This document shows, one piece after another, positions 24,001 to 31,343 of a stretch of 64,000 bases of DNA. A program made the position numbers and the translations under genes. Positions within the stretch are counted from its first letter, which is position 1, and every line of letters begins with the position of its first letter. The notes below the pieces were generated by a model, which was not told the origin of the DNA, ran no database searches, and was given only the letters and a program-made list of their open reading frames with translations. The stretch is from contig NC_087093.1 in assembly GCF_963855985.1 (NCBI RefSeq), forward strand, positions 17,995,001 to 18,059,000. The letters are read 5' to 3'. This stretch comes from Ostrinia nubilalis (lineage: Eukaryota; Arthropoda; Insecta; Lepidoptera; Crambidae).

Positions 24001-27000
24001 ATCCACGCACTGGTACGGACGGAGCGAACGCGGAGAGGTCTACGGGCAAGTGGGAGAGTCGCATTCCAGCGAGGTGCGCAGTTAGATCGTGTTGTATAGT
24101 CTGGTCTCTGAGCACGTAGAATTTTGTCCATTGACCCCAAGCTACCCATCCTTATCGCTCGCGCGTAATTATATTGCTGTCGCGACTGTGCGACGGGCGG
24201 CCGGCCGCAGTGAGTGTGCAAGCGCGCGCAAGCGATAAGGATGGGTAGCTTGGGGTCATTCATTGACGTTCATAAGTGCCACTTGTGGTCTAAACTGAAT
24301 AAATATTTTTGATTCTACGTACTCAGAGACCAGGCTTCAGTAACAGTCAGCGCACTCACATATGTTCCTGGTGTGGTACCACTTGTGCACGAAGCTGCCG
24401 CGCGCCCACGCGGTGTCGAACTCCAGGCCGACGGTGTAGTTTCCCGCGCGCAGCCGCAGCCGGCACTCCACCTCGTACAGCGAGTGCGGCGTGCCGCACT
24501 TGTCTGTCACCACGCGGCACTGCCTCTCCTGAGGGGAGACAGTGACGTGACGGTGAGGCCTTAAGGTGGCAGTTCGCATCGCGACAGAGACAGGAGACCG
24601 AGACGCGAGACCGCGAACGTAACTTGACTTTAAAGCCTGGTCCATGAGCACGTAGAATCCCGTCCAATGACCCCAAGCTGCCCATCCTTGTCGCTCGTAC
24701 GTAATTATGTTGCTGTCACGCTCGCACAATCACTGCGGGCGCGCGTCGCACAGTCGCGACAGCAATATAATTACGCGCGAACGATAAGGATGGGTAGCTT
24801 GGGGTCATTGGACGGGATTCTACGTGCTAACGGACCAGGCTTTAGACAATGTATAAGCGACAGTTCGCAAGCGAGACAGAGACAGACAGGTCTCTGCCTT
24901 AGTCAAGTAGCGGTCGCGGTCTCCCGTCTCGGTCTCCTGTCCGTCGCGGTGCGAACCGCCACCTTTAGGGCGCTTTCAGTCTGCGGGCACGAAACTGGCG
25001 ACGGCCGAGCGAGGCGATATGGATTAGTATTGCGATCGCCCCGCTCCGTTTCGTGCGCGTCACCATAATATACTGTCCATGTTGTATGCATCGCCGCCGC
25101 GCCACCGTCGCGTCGCCCCGCCATCGCTCGGCCGTCGCCAGTTTCGTGCCCGCAGACTAAAGGTTCAGCTACAGTGGTTCTTAACTGGTGGTCCCTGGAG
25201 GCATTCCAAGTGGTCCGCGAAGACATCGTAATAAACAAGTGACGTGACGTGATGAGTCAAAGCAACACAACGCAAACGGCGCACAGTGGGCGAGAAATCG
25301 ACCTCCCTATTCATAGGATTTTGAAAAAAAAAGTGGTCCCCGACAAGACAGAAATTTGGTAAAACGGTCCCTCCTGACTTAAAGGCTAAGAACCACTGAG
25401 CTAAACCAACGCAATCACACGCGATCAGCCGGCGTGCAGCGACAGCGATCAATGCATTTAAGTCTGACGCTGCACACCGGCTGATCGCGTGTGATCGCGT
25501 TGGTTTGGCTGAACCTTTAGGCTCACCATACATGGACAGCTCGAGCAGTTAGCTAGTGATAAAATAAATGGCTTTTGCAGTCATAATCAATTGAAATTTC
25601 ACCGGGCTGCCAACCGCCCGAAGCAATCACAACTGCTCAAGCGCACTTCTCGGTGTTTATAATATGATCAATAAATTGGCTCATTGCAAAGAGATTTATG
25701 AGATTTTTGAAGCAGCAAAACCTATAAATAATGATAGCTCAAGAATACAGGTGCATAAATGAGTCTCTTTGATACCAGTTTGCGTCTAGACGGCTTTCAT
25801 TTGACGCTGGCCTGTCGCCGGTTTTAAAAACTGGTCGAGGAAGCTCAAAGTAGTGTGCTTCTTAGTTTTATTTAAAAATGTATTAAATGCATTCTTTTCC
25901 TTTCCTTCTTTTCAAAGCGTAAACCTAGTAAATTATGGCCACGATGAATGATAATTATCTTAAAATAAAGAAAACACCAAGTTCCAAGAGACAAGTTGTT
26001 TTTGTACAAATACCGATTATTTAAATATGACAAACGTTTTTCTGATATTACATCATTTAGATATTATTAATTAATCAATAAATAATAACACCAATTTTCC
26101 TTTTAATAACTGTAAACTGTTAAATATCATTTCCACTTAGATATATTTGTAAACAAGTTAATTAATTATTACAGAAGCTGACCTATTGACATGTCAGCTA
26201 ATTATTAGCCTACTTGTAGATACTTGTATAGTTGTAAGCATCTAGCTTTTCTAACTTTTTGTAACTTTGAATTTATCTTTTTTGCATTATGAATACAGTC
26301 ACGATGTTTTGACGTGTAACATTATAATAAAACATTGATACTTGTTTACTAGTGGAGGATGTTTTATGAACATTAAGGTATACAGGGTGTCCCAGAATGG
26401 GTGAATCAAACTGCTAGGGGAGGTAGCTCTACTAATGTACTATCCCAAAAAAATATGAAAAAAAATTTTTGAATTCGGATTTTTTTTTAAATAAAGTTCT
26501 CCAAACTCGAAATCAAGTCATTATTTTCAAAAGTTTCTTTAGAGATAAACGAAGCGATCATGTACAATTAATATTAGTAAGAAAAAAGTACAAATAAACT
26601 CCAAACGCAGCAATTATAGCCAGATACTCAAGCGGGAAGAGCCTGGATGCGGGCAGCGCAGGACCGTTCATTGTGGAAAACCTTGGGGGAGGCCTTTGTC
26701 CAGCAGTGGACGCATTTGGCTGAAACGACGAACGACGACTCAGGCAAAGCTGATTTATTTTCACTTTATCAAAAAATTTTTTTTTTGTTTCCTTATGCGT
26801 TTTATTTTCTTCATGTTTTTTAGGGATAATACATTAGTAGAGCTACCTCCCCTATCAGTTTGATTCACCCATTCTGGGACACCCTGAATGTTCCATAGAA
26901 CACGTGTATTATGCAGATGAGTGGTGTGAAAAGGATTTTATTTGACGTATCTTAGGCAACAACCATCTGACGTATTTCAGCAAATAGACCATTATCGCTC

Positions 27001-29054
27001 TGATAGGTACTTACCGACATATTTGCGATTCCTAAAACGCAGCATGAAAAATAAAGGAATTTTTAACAAGAAAATCCATACAATCATCTTCTCATTGTCA
27101 ACCTTATCTTCTAGTAAAATTATGTAAATATTATTATAATCTTTATACCATTTATCAATAATTTAATGAATTGATTGACATTGTAGCTGTTCAAAATATT
27201 ACTTCTCGATGAGAATATAACTGATTTTAGTCCAAATATTGCAATTAACTATCTATTCACTGTAAAGGTTATATTATAGTTTCATTTAAAATGAATAAAT
27301 CGATAAGTAGTTGAATGGCAAAAAAGTCATACATGCCATGCTTCTTAATAATTTTTTGTTGAAAAAATGTCCTAACAGAGAACAAATAAAGTTACTTTTA
27401 CTTACCTCAAGCCCATGATCTTTATCGAAGCCTTGGCACAGCGTTAGTATGTATTTTGTAGCAGGGATGTTTTCAGTGTAGAAATATACAGATGTGTAGT
27501 CCCTGAAAGTAAAAAAATGGTCAGTATTTTTTATAATAAACAACATAAAAGTACAAAATTATGATACCTTACATCAAACTACGCAGAAATTAATGGATAC
27601 ATACATTATTATTTTAATTATTATTTTTAATTTTGTATTATTTTAAATTTATTTCAGACCATTACCATCCATACTGTTGTTAGTAACAATGTACTTAAAA
27701 ACTAAGTTAGTACTTATCAGTAAAAAAACCGGTTTTGGCAATGTATTTTGAAGTTTTAACGATTGCCGAATTGATACTGCATTTAAATATTGTTTCCGTT
27801 TACTCAAACTAAGCTATATCTACCTATGTATTTGTGAAAACTATTTTGGCAAATATAAAGTAATATTAGTAATACTATATTTTCTATATGTGTAACAAAA
27901 TACAGTTTGTTCCTAACGTTAAATTAAATAAATGAAAATTACATAATTAATGAACAGAAAAATACTTTACCCATGATTGATATCACTTCCTTTGATATTT
28001 GTGTTGGAGAAGTCTTCTCTGCGATAATCATTAACAATGTTGAACCGCGAGTACGCGCCGAAGGACCCGCGGCCAGGGAACCAGCTCTTGAGAGAGTAGT
28101 TCGCTTTGAATACCAAGTCCAGGACTGTTGATAGACATACCTGGAGAAATATTTGTGTTAAAATATTTGAAAAATAACAGTGTGGTTATGCTTGAAAAAA
28201 TAGCTAATTTAATGCAAGGTTTAGACAAGAAATAAAACTTGCAGAAGTTGGCTTGCCACAGCTAATTTACACAGTGTTAACTTCTGCATTGCTAGTCTAA
28301 ACCTTGCATTAGACCTATTCACAAATTTTGTTATGATATTATGCCCATACATACTATTAAATAACACATTTTGTACTTTCATTACATTCAAATATCTAAA
28401 TAAACACTATCTCAACTTTGGAATGTGGCTTTGGTTTTACAAGCTCCAATTTTCTATTAAAATATCTGGTAAAACTGACTATCCTCTTCTCAAGATTATT
28501 CACAAGAACATCTTTGAAGGTAGTTGATAAAACCAGTAAGTAATTATTACCATGACGGTGAATTTGAACTACCCTCAATAAAATTTATTACTGCAGCCAC
28601 AAAATGTTAAACCTGCTAACAATTTCTGATCTTGGGTGCTCTAATATTATATCCTAAGCGTTGTTTATTTTGGGCGCTAACATATGGCAGGTTTGAGGAA
28701 GAGTTCAACAAGACTTTATACAAAAAAATGGACACCTATACTCACAGAACTGCAGGGTAGGGGCTCTGTCCAGTTCAGCAACTCAGAACAGCTCGTGTGT
28801 ATAGAAAATCTGTTCTTAGGCTCGGGGTAGGTAAGCTCATATTTCCACACGGTATCGTTCGCGTTGGCGTCTGTACACCACTCCAAGATGTAGCGCGCCT
28901 TCACACCATCTTTAGATGGCTGCAGCGTCGGTTTGGCATTGGTAACGTTGCTGCACCTCACCGAATAGTCCCCATTAACACCACATACACCCAACAAAAA
29001 CACCACCGCTGACAAAGTCACCAAAATATCCATAATCGCAAAATGCCGAGCCAT
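11831..29054 (-). CDS. IL-17-receptor-like single-pass receptor with cytoplasmic SEFIR domain (10 coding exons)
   Basis: Likely a plasma-membrane receptor. Exons: 29054-28746, 28140-27971, 27502-27406, 24528-24360, about 24039-23982, 23651-23468, 16479-16344, 14395-14227, 12832-12694, 12050-11831. Phases agree at every junction except around exon 5. Order: signal peptide (about 1-28), ectodomain with several Cys and N-glycosylation sites, membrane helix in exon 6 (ALVWACAGGAALCVGAGLLL) followed by Arg-rich sequence, then a SEFIR domain in exons 7-10. SEFIR signs are PILLLYARECAAAEPVVAAL (first strand and helix), GGPHWLRGVM...ARVVLLQTP, YKKYYLATLEGLE and RRYVLP. Known SEFIR proteins are IL-17 receptors, Sef/IL17RD and the adaptor Act1, which signal through SEFIR-SEFIR contacts. 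Length is about 545 residues with a short tail. The family call rests on motif recall, not an alignment; orthology to a particular IL-17R is not claimed. Confidence 0.75.
12172..12330 (-). repeat. tRNA-derived SINE in receptor intron 9
   Basis: On the minus strand it has a tRNA-like head with A-box TGGTGTAGTGG (12318-12308) and B-box GGTTCGATTCC (12276-12266). A T/A-rich tail runs to about 12172. It is not a true tRNA because the acceptor stem does not close. Confidence 0.75.
12436..12632. mobile_element. 197-bp MITE with long inverted repeats in receptor intron 9
   Basis: The ends are ctaaaatagaaagacacggg and its complement. Inner arms tgtactcacggcttgacgtt and the matching aacgtcaagcgtgagtaca also pair. 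No coding capacity. Confidence 0.85.
12694..12832 (-). CDS. SEFIR receptor exon 9
   Basis: Acceptor ccgcag, donor CCAC|GTGAGT, phase 1 to phase 2. It encodes 45 whole codons, including EPAAGDWLLQFALRALAETT and TVPYKKYYLA, the late helix and strand of the SEFIR fold. Confidence 0.8.
12930..13162 (+). mobile_element. Non-autonomous Helitron, copy 1 (233 bp)
   Basis: Starts TCCCAACTAATATTATAAAT, contains (TCTG)n, ends cgcgggcggaaagCTAG, and sits between A and T, as Helitrons do. It appears base-identical to the copy at 13516-13748. This is a very common lepidopteran Helitron family. No RepHel coding sequence is present. Confidence 0.85.
13456..13800 (-). pseudogene. Degraded exon 8 copy C, split by a Helitron
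   Basis: On the plus strand, actcacatttaggcgacc and gcggcgtgtgcagcgtttgc match the 3' part of exon 8. The Helitron at 13516-13748 interrupts it, and gtgagctgcgccataac (about 13776-13795) continues the match. The donor motif AAAT|GTGAGT survives at its minus-strand end. There is no usable frame. Confidence 0.6.
13516..13748 (+). mobile_element. Non-autonomous Helitron, copy 2 (233 bp)
   Basis: Same length, orientation and, by eye, the same sequence as copy 1, 353 bp away. It is inserted between A (13515) and T (13749) within degraded exon 8 copy C. The identity points to very recent insertion. Confidence 0.85.
13852..13985 (-). pseudogene. Degraded exon 8 copy B
   Basis: The minus strand matches exon 8 closely (ggtccccattggttgcgagg, cgttatggcgcagccc, agagtagtactgttgcagac). 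It lacks 25 nt between two GCATTG repeats, which shifts the frame. A donor motif (CCAAGT|GTGAGT) is kept. The exon 8 acceptor is not conserved. Confidence 0.7.
14029..14175 (-). pseudogene. Degraded exon 8 copy A
   Basis: Shares gttgcgccatgacacctc and ggcactc...gcc with exon 8 on the plus strand but is more diverged, with stops in all useful frames. The donor motif CTGAAT|GTAAGT is preserved. It lies about 50 bp from functional exon 8. Confidence 0.6.
14227..14395 (-). CDS. SEFIR receptor exon 8: core of SEFIR domain
   Basis: Acceptor tataattgcag, donor AAGT|GTAAGT, phase 0 to phase 1. The 56 residues include VYDICSAETLALAASGGPHW and LRGVMAQPTARVVLLQTPAL. These follow the SEFIR pattern of a strand, then 'G..WL' before a helix, then a hydrophobic strand ending in Ser/Thr-Pro. 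Three degraded copies lie just downstream, at 13456-14175. Confidence 0.8.
14457..14638 (+). mobile_element. Second-type lepidopteran Helitron 3' fragment
   Basis: Contains ctggacggatcgggctgaaa, ggtagatgttatgacgtagg, catccgctaagaaaggattt and ends gcgggcggccccTAG. This is the familiar 3' end of a lepidopteran Helitron family different from the 233-bp copies. Confidence 0.7.
14639..15689. other. Receptor intron 7: AT-rich, no exon seen
   Basis: Begins with a (TTTA)n stretch (14640-14670). Open frames at 14923-15147 (-) and 15379-15657 (+) lack coding character. Confidence 0.4.
15699..16000 (+). mobile_element. 5'-truncated RTE-type LINE with 9-bp target duplication
   Basis: Encodes the reverse transcriptase C-terminal region in frame (IAKIKWQWAGHIARR, GRRSVGRPPTRWTDDLVKVA). 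It then has the tail gcctttgtccagccgtggac and ends in (GAAC)n. The direct repeats ATTTACAAG at 15690-15698 and 16001-16009 bound it exactly. It lies in receptor intron 7, antisense to the gene. Confidence 0.9.
16344..16479 (-). CDS. SEFIR receptor exon 7: start of SEFIR domain
   Basis: Acceptor gattccag, donor ACAG|GTATGT, phase 2 to phase 0. After an acidic linker (EETKQAAPETAAPG) comes PILLLYARECAAAEPVVAAL. This matches the first beta-strand and following helix of SEFIR domains, where a hydrophobic strand ends in Tyr then Asp/Glu-Cys. Confidence 0.8.
16607..16891. mobile_element. CAGGGTG-terminated MITE (285 bp, TA target duplication)
   Basis: Ends CAGGGTGGAATTTAGTAATG and the complementary ...aaattccaccctg, flanked by TA on both sides. 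It has the same terminal heptamer as the elements at 6339, 26383 and 49354 but a different interior. Receptor intron 6. Confidence 0.8.
17276..17597. mobile_element. MITE inside a MITE (outer arms GAGTTTACGTTAGGT)
   Basis: The outer inverted repeats are gagtttacgttaggt (17276-17290) and acctaacgtaaactc (17583-17597). Inside lies a second palindrome, 17320-17488, with arms taggcgcacaccgttgattt and aaatcaacggtgtgcgccta. Confidence 0.7.
18808..19048. mobile_element. Nested MITE pair
   Basis: Outer arms acagtcagcgt and acgctgactgt enclose ggccaaaaagttggcaacac with its partner gtgttgcgaactttttggc. They also enclose a complete ttaggctgagttg...caactcagcctaa element (18843-18947), the second copy of the short MITE at 9104. 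Confidence 0.65.
19318..19566. mobile_element. MITE with TTTTCACCGTCA ends and an inner hairpin
   Basis: Ends ttttcaccgtca and tgacggtgaaaa pair. Inside, cctaatttttaagtgacccc (19478-19497) pairs with ggggtcacttaaaaattaag (from 19532). Confidence 0.65.
20820..20857. repeat. Perfect 18-bp-stem palindrome
   Basis: tttgaacagttttcttaa, then ag, then the exact complement. It would fold into a hairpin with almost no loop. Its function is unknown. Confidence 0.8.
22377..22540 (-). mobile_element. RTE-type LINE 3' end
   Basis: Begins (ATC)n, then tttcagccataggacgtcga, ctgaacataggcctccccca, tatgaggtcgtcagtccacc. This is the reverse complement of the RTE C-terminus and tail. The outer limit is uncertain. 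Confidence 0.75.
23260..23419 (+). mobile_element. 5'-truncated RTE-type LINE with 11-bp target duplication
   Basis: Open frame WTDDIIKVAGRSWTQAATNR continues through ALGAAYVQQWTSYG to a stop, then (GATGAT)n. GTATGTGCATG repeats at 23249-23259 and 23420-23430 define the insertion. It sits 48 bp downstream of the receptor exon 6 donor. Confidence 0.9.
23468..23651 (-). CDS. SEFIR receptor exon 6: transmembrane helix
   Basis: Acceptor atctcgcccgcag, donor CACAG|GTACGA. It encodes a short Ser/Gly-rich stalk with one sequon (NLS), a helix of about 22 hydrophobic residues rich in Ala, Gly and Leu, and a stop-transfer run (RCRRARHFRKHVLREWLH). Very high GC is typical of this gene's middle exons. 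Confidence 0.85.
23819..23868 (+). repeat. SINE 3' fragment (copy 3)
   Basis: ggcctgatcaccacttttca and gatgcaggccaagagcttct match the 3' end of the SINE at 31824-32163. Only about 50 bp are recognisable. Confidence 0.5.
23982..24039 (-). CDS. SEFIR receptor exon 5 (juxtamembrane; boundaries uncertain)
   Basis: Acceptor actctcccacttgcccgtag fixes the 5' side. With donor CCAG|GTGCGC the frame reads RSLRPYQCVDVTSRLP and joins exon 6 perfectly, but exon 4 then enters one base out of phase. With a weaker donor (GGAT|GTGACG, exon end 24001) the frame is YLSAFAPSVPVRG and both junctions agree. Either the weaker donor is used, a small exon is missing, or this copy is damaged. Confidence 0.45.
24095..24340. 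mobile_element. Foldback MITE copy 2, filling receptor intron 4
   Basis: ctggtctctgagcacgtaga at the left pairs with tctacgtactcagagaccag at the right. The inner arms share gaccccaagctacccatcct and its complement. It occupies about 246 of the 320 nt between exons 4 and 5. Part of the right arm is displaced by about 50 bp of extra sequence. Confidence 0.8.
24360..24528 (-). CDS. SEFIR receptor exon 4: ectodomain, fibronectin-like strands
   Basis: Acceptor gtctcccctcag, donor ATAT|GTGAGT, phase 0 to phase 1. It encodes 56 residues with three Cys (RQCRVVTDKCGTPH, YEVECRLRLRAGNYTVGLEF) and ends HKWYHTRNI, plausibly alternating beta-strands. It is much more GC-rich than exons 1-3. Palindromic elements lie within about 35 bp on both sides. 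Confidence 0.8.
24561..24967. mobile_element. Inverted-repeat element hosting a foldback MITE
   Basis: ttaaggtggcagttcgcatc followed by gcgacagagacaggagaccg pairs with cggtctcctgtccgtcgcgg and gcgaaccgccacctttag. The foldback element at 24631-24844 is inserted between these arms. Confidence 0.65.
24631..24844. mobile_element. Foldback MITE copy 3 (almost fully palindromic)
   Basis: taaagcctggtcc at the start matches ggaccaggcttta at the end, and nearly the whole 214 bp folds on itself, sharing gaccccaagctgcccatcct with copies 1 and 2. Confidence 0.85.
24973..25162. mobile_element. MITE with 37-bp inverted ends
   Basis: ctttcagtctgcgggcacga continuing aactggcgacggccgagcg pairs with cgctcggccgtcgccagtt and tcgtgcccgcagactaaag. 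The interior is GC-rich. Confidence 0.75.
25157..25520. mobile_element. Palindromic element split by a CAGTGGTTC element
   Basis: ctaaaggttcagc at the left and gctgaacctttag at the right pair. The interior aaccaacgcaatcacacgcg pairs with cgcgtgtgatcgcgttggtt. The element at 25172-25398 interrupts its left arm. Confidence 0.75.
25172..25398. mobile_element. 227-bp element with hAT-like ends, nested
   Basis: Ends CAGTGGTTCTTAAC and CTAAGAACCACTG, as in many hAT-type MITEs. The flanking direct repeat is AGCTA (25167-25171 and 25399-25403), shorter than the 8 bp usual for hAT. The uninterrupted partner arm confirms the empty site. Confidence 0.7.
25521..26382 (-). other. Receptor intron 3: no exon seen
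   Basis: AT-rich sequence between the nested elements and the next MITE. No coding signal or clear repeat. Confidence 0.4.
26383..26886. mobile_element. CAGGGTGTCCCA-terminated MITE carrying a nested LINE tail
   Basis: CAGGGTGTCCCAGAATGGGT at the left pairs with acccattctgggacaccctg at the right; about 70 bp of each arm pair. TA precedes the element. The LINE fragment at 26631-26737 inserted into it. Confidence 0.85.
26631..26737 (+). mobile_element. RTE-type LINE 3' end nested in a MITE
   Basis: gagcctggatgcgggcagcg, ccttgggggaggcctttgtc, cagcagtggacgcatttggc, ending in (ACGA)n. ACTCA occurs at both edges (26626-26630 and 26738-26742), a possible target duplication. Confidence 0.75.
26887..27405 (-). 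other. Receptor intron 3, proximal part: no feature seen
   Basis: AT-rich; an open frame at 26942-27127 (+) is not supported. Confidence 0.35.
27406..27502 (-). CDS. SEFIR receptor exon 3: ectodomain
   Basis: 97 nt between acceptor tactttcag and donor GAG|GTAAGT. Its first base completes the Gly codon split from exon 2, then it encodes DYTSVYFYTENIPATKYILT and LCQGFDKDHGLE. Confidence 0.8.
27971..28140 (-). CDS. SEFIR receptor exon 2: ectodomain
   Basis: Enters in phase 0 after ttctccag and leaves in phase 2 at GG|GTAAAG. It encodes 56 residues with a coding pattern clear in one frame only, including SWFPGRGSFGAYSRFN and NDYRREDFSNTN. Confidence 0.8.
28204..28312. mobile_element. Small inverted-repeat element in receptor intron 1
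   Basis: aatgcaaggtttagac (28211-28226) pairs with gtctaaaccttgcatt; an inner cttgcagaagttggc / gttaacttctgca also partly pairs. It lies about 65 bp upstream of the exon 2 acceptor. Confidence 0.65.
28746..29054 (-). CDS. SEFIR receptor exon 1: signal peptide and start of ectodomain
   Basis: 103 codons from the ATG at 29054 to donor TCT|GTGAGT. A hydrophobic core (ILVTLSAVVFLLGVCGV) followed by NGDYS marks a signal peptide with cleavage near residue 28. The mature part has Cys residues and sequons (NVT, NDT, NWT). A second in-frame ATG eight codons in would also keep the signal peptide. Confidence 0.8.
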
Positions 29055-29659
29055 GTTTAGATTTTCACACTAAACTATATAACTTGCATTACATAGTAAA
29101 ACGATTTACGTATCTTAAAATAAACTTAACAAACTACAACGCTAAAAATAAATTAATTTAATGCACACTGCTATCCTGTTTGACTGGATTTTTTATGAAC
29201 ATAGACAAAACCCTGTAGTGACGTTTTTGTTCGAAATAACGAGATCACAAACAACCCAAGGAAACGTTGAAAATACAGCTTTTATTTTTTTTAATGTTCT
29301 GTTTACAGAATAGCAAAGTAGATGGCGCTATTGTATTCTGGTTCCGTAATTAATCAAACCAAATTAAGTATCAAGACAAAATAACAGATTTTTTGATTAT
29401 AAAATTTCTTATTTATTTTATCTCATGTTTACAATTTCTACAAATTACACTTTTTGCGCAGGATTACAAAAATGTTGGGAGGTTGATCGGTGTCAAGAAT
29501 TTGACGATGACGATGAAAAAGAAATAAAAAAGGCGTTTGAAATTTGTTTCACTGTTTAAACTTTTTTATAAGTAAGATTTTCATATGTTTTCACACATTA
29601 TTTCCAGAATTTTCATTTTCAATAGGTCGATAATACGGACACAGATTAAACAGCCAAAT

Positions 29660-30589
29660 TTAACCCTCGCTGTACGAGGTGGGGTGTGACACACCCCAGT
29701 CCTTTAAAAATATCCACAATTTTAAAAATTTGCAAGTGCTGAATTTGAAATTCTCAGTAGCTGGAATTATGACACTGCTGCTTCGATCAGCGTTGCAAAA
29801 TCAGTCATGCCTTTAAAGTGCGTGTGGGTGTCACACACCCCACCTGGTACGGGACGTTGTTAAAAAGTTTAAAAAAAAATCTAACAGTTTTGGTGTAATT
29901 TATATATTTTTAGCTTTGTCAATTGAATAAAATTCAATACAAATATTATTTTTCGTGATTTTTACGGTATCTGAAATTTTCAAGCACTTTTAGTCAAATG
30001 AGATGACTTTTAGTGCGAATCTGGAAGTTTAGTACTGAGATCCGAAGATGTATGTGAACATACACTTGTGGGCTGCAATTTATACTTGGTGATACAATTT
30101 ATGGGCTACTGAAATGGAATAACATATTTTATAAATAAATAAAATTGTTACGCTCCCATTTTATGCATTGAGCATACTCATTTTCTTTCATCAGAATTGT
30201 GGTAAATTGAAAACCGATGATCAAAACAAATTTATACCCTTCCAGTTTTTAATTTACTTTTAAATTATAAGTAAATACTTGTACTTTGTTAAATAAAAAC
30301 GGTTGTCATAATTAAAGGCACTAATTAAAAATTATACATAGGAAACTGATTCCTAAAATACAAGAACAACGGAAATTGTGTCTTTTTGTTTTTTTATGAT
30401 AAAAATGTTATAATACATATTTTCAGCTCAGAGCATTTCTTAAACCTAATTAGCATACGTAAATAATCAATATTAAATTCCACCTAAAAAAAATTTGAAT
30501 AAAAATTTTATCACTTTGTATATTGGGGTGTGTCATACCCCACCTGGTACGGGACGTAACTTTTAGTCACCTCGTACACGGAGGGTTAA
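29660..30589. mobile_element. piggyBac-like element with TTAA ends, non-coding
   Basis: TTAA followed by CCCTCGCTGTACGAGGTG at the left mirrors CACCTCGTACACGGAGGG followed by TTAA at the right. TTAA duplications with CCCT termini are typical of piggyBac. The subterminal motif ggggtgtg...caccccacctggtacggga recurs at about 29830-29865 and 30525-30558. The interior is AT-rich with no transposase frame. It lies between the receptor's 5' end and the TMEM147 3' end. Confidence 0.8.
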
Positions 30590-30995
30590 ACTAAAAATAT
30601 GGTAAGCAGATGGCGCTAGCGATGCTGGTTTTTCGTGGGTTCTATAATGGCTAAACCTGGCTAAATCTAAAACAACCACAAAATAATGGAAAACAGGAGT
30701 CTAGGTACACCTGTATCATTGATCAGGAAACGGTGTAAGGAACGGCTATGTCTAAAATTACCTTTTTAGCTGCTCTGTTGGCAAATAATGATACAAGGCA
30801 CGTTACGCCACTGATTACACGGTGCATAGCCAAAACAGCTAAAAATACAGAGGTTCCACACTAGGCTATGTTTTTAATAAAATTACGACGTAGAAGGTCA
30901 AGAAAAACACCAAAAACGTACACCTCATTTACTTTCCACACCCAAATAACTTAATTCTATTTACATTCACACACATTCATATAATTAAATATTGC

Positions 30996-31343
30996 TTAAA
31001 ATCCGATCTGCTGGGCGAGGACGGCGTACATAGCCAGGGCGGTAAGGCCGACGACTGCGGCGTGGACGGCGCGGAGAGCCAGGAGCGCCCAGGGGTTAAG
31101 TGACAGGATCGCAGCGACGGCGTCTTCGAGCAAGGAGCGGTAGGGTGCTACAGCCAGCAGGGCGAGTACCAGCGGCGCGTGTCTTCGCGGCAGGTCGCTG
31201 CGAGACGCGAGCCAGACCAGCGCGGCGGCGCCGGCGTGCTGTAGCAGCGCCACGTTGGATTCCGCGCACGCGCGTACGTAACGCCAGTCGAACTCCGCAC
31301 CTCGCGCGCCCACCCATAGAAGTATGCTGCGCGATACTAGCAC
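30996..31343 (-). CDS. TMEM147: TMEM147 exon 4 and stop
   Basis: Acceptor gctatttccag, then [20 protein letters not shown], ending [12 protein letters not shown] and TAA (30998-30996). It is markedly GC-rich compared with exons 1-3, as are the middle exons of the neighbouring receptor gene. Confidence 0.93.
   Translation of the reverse strand: MLVSRSILLWVGARGAEFDWRYVRACAESNVALLQHAGAAALVWLASRSDLPRRHAPLVLALLAVAPYRSLLEDAVAAILSLNPWALLALRAVHAAVVGLTALAMYAVLAQQIGF

Noticed and set aside
29075..29081. TATATAG upstream of the receptor ATG as a TATA box
   Set aside because: It lies only about 25 bases from the ATG, leaving almost no 5' UTR; probably chance in AT-rich DNA.
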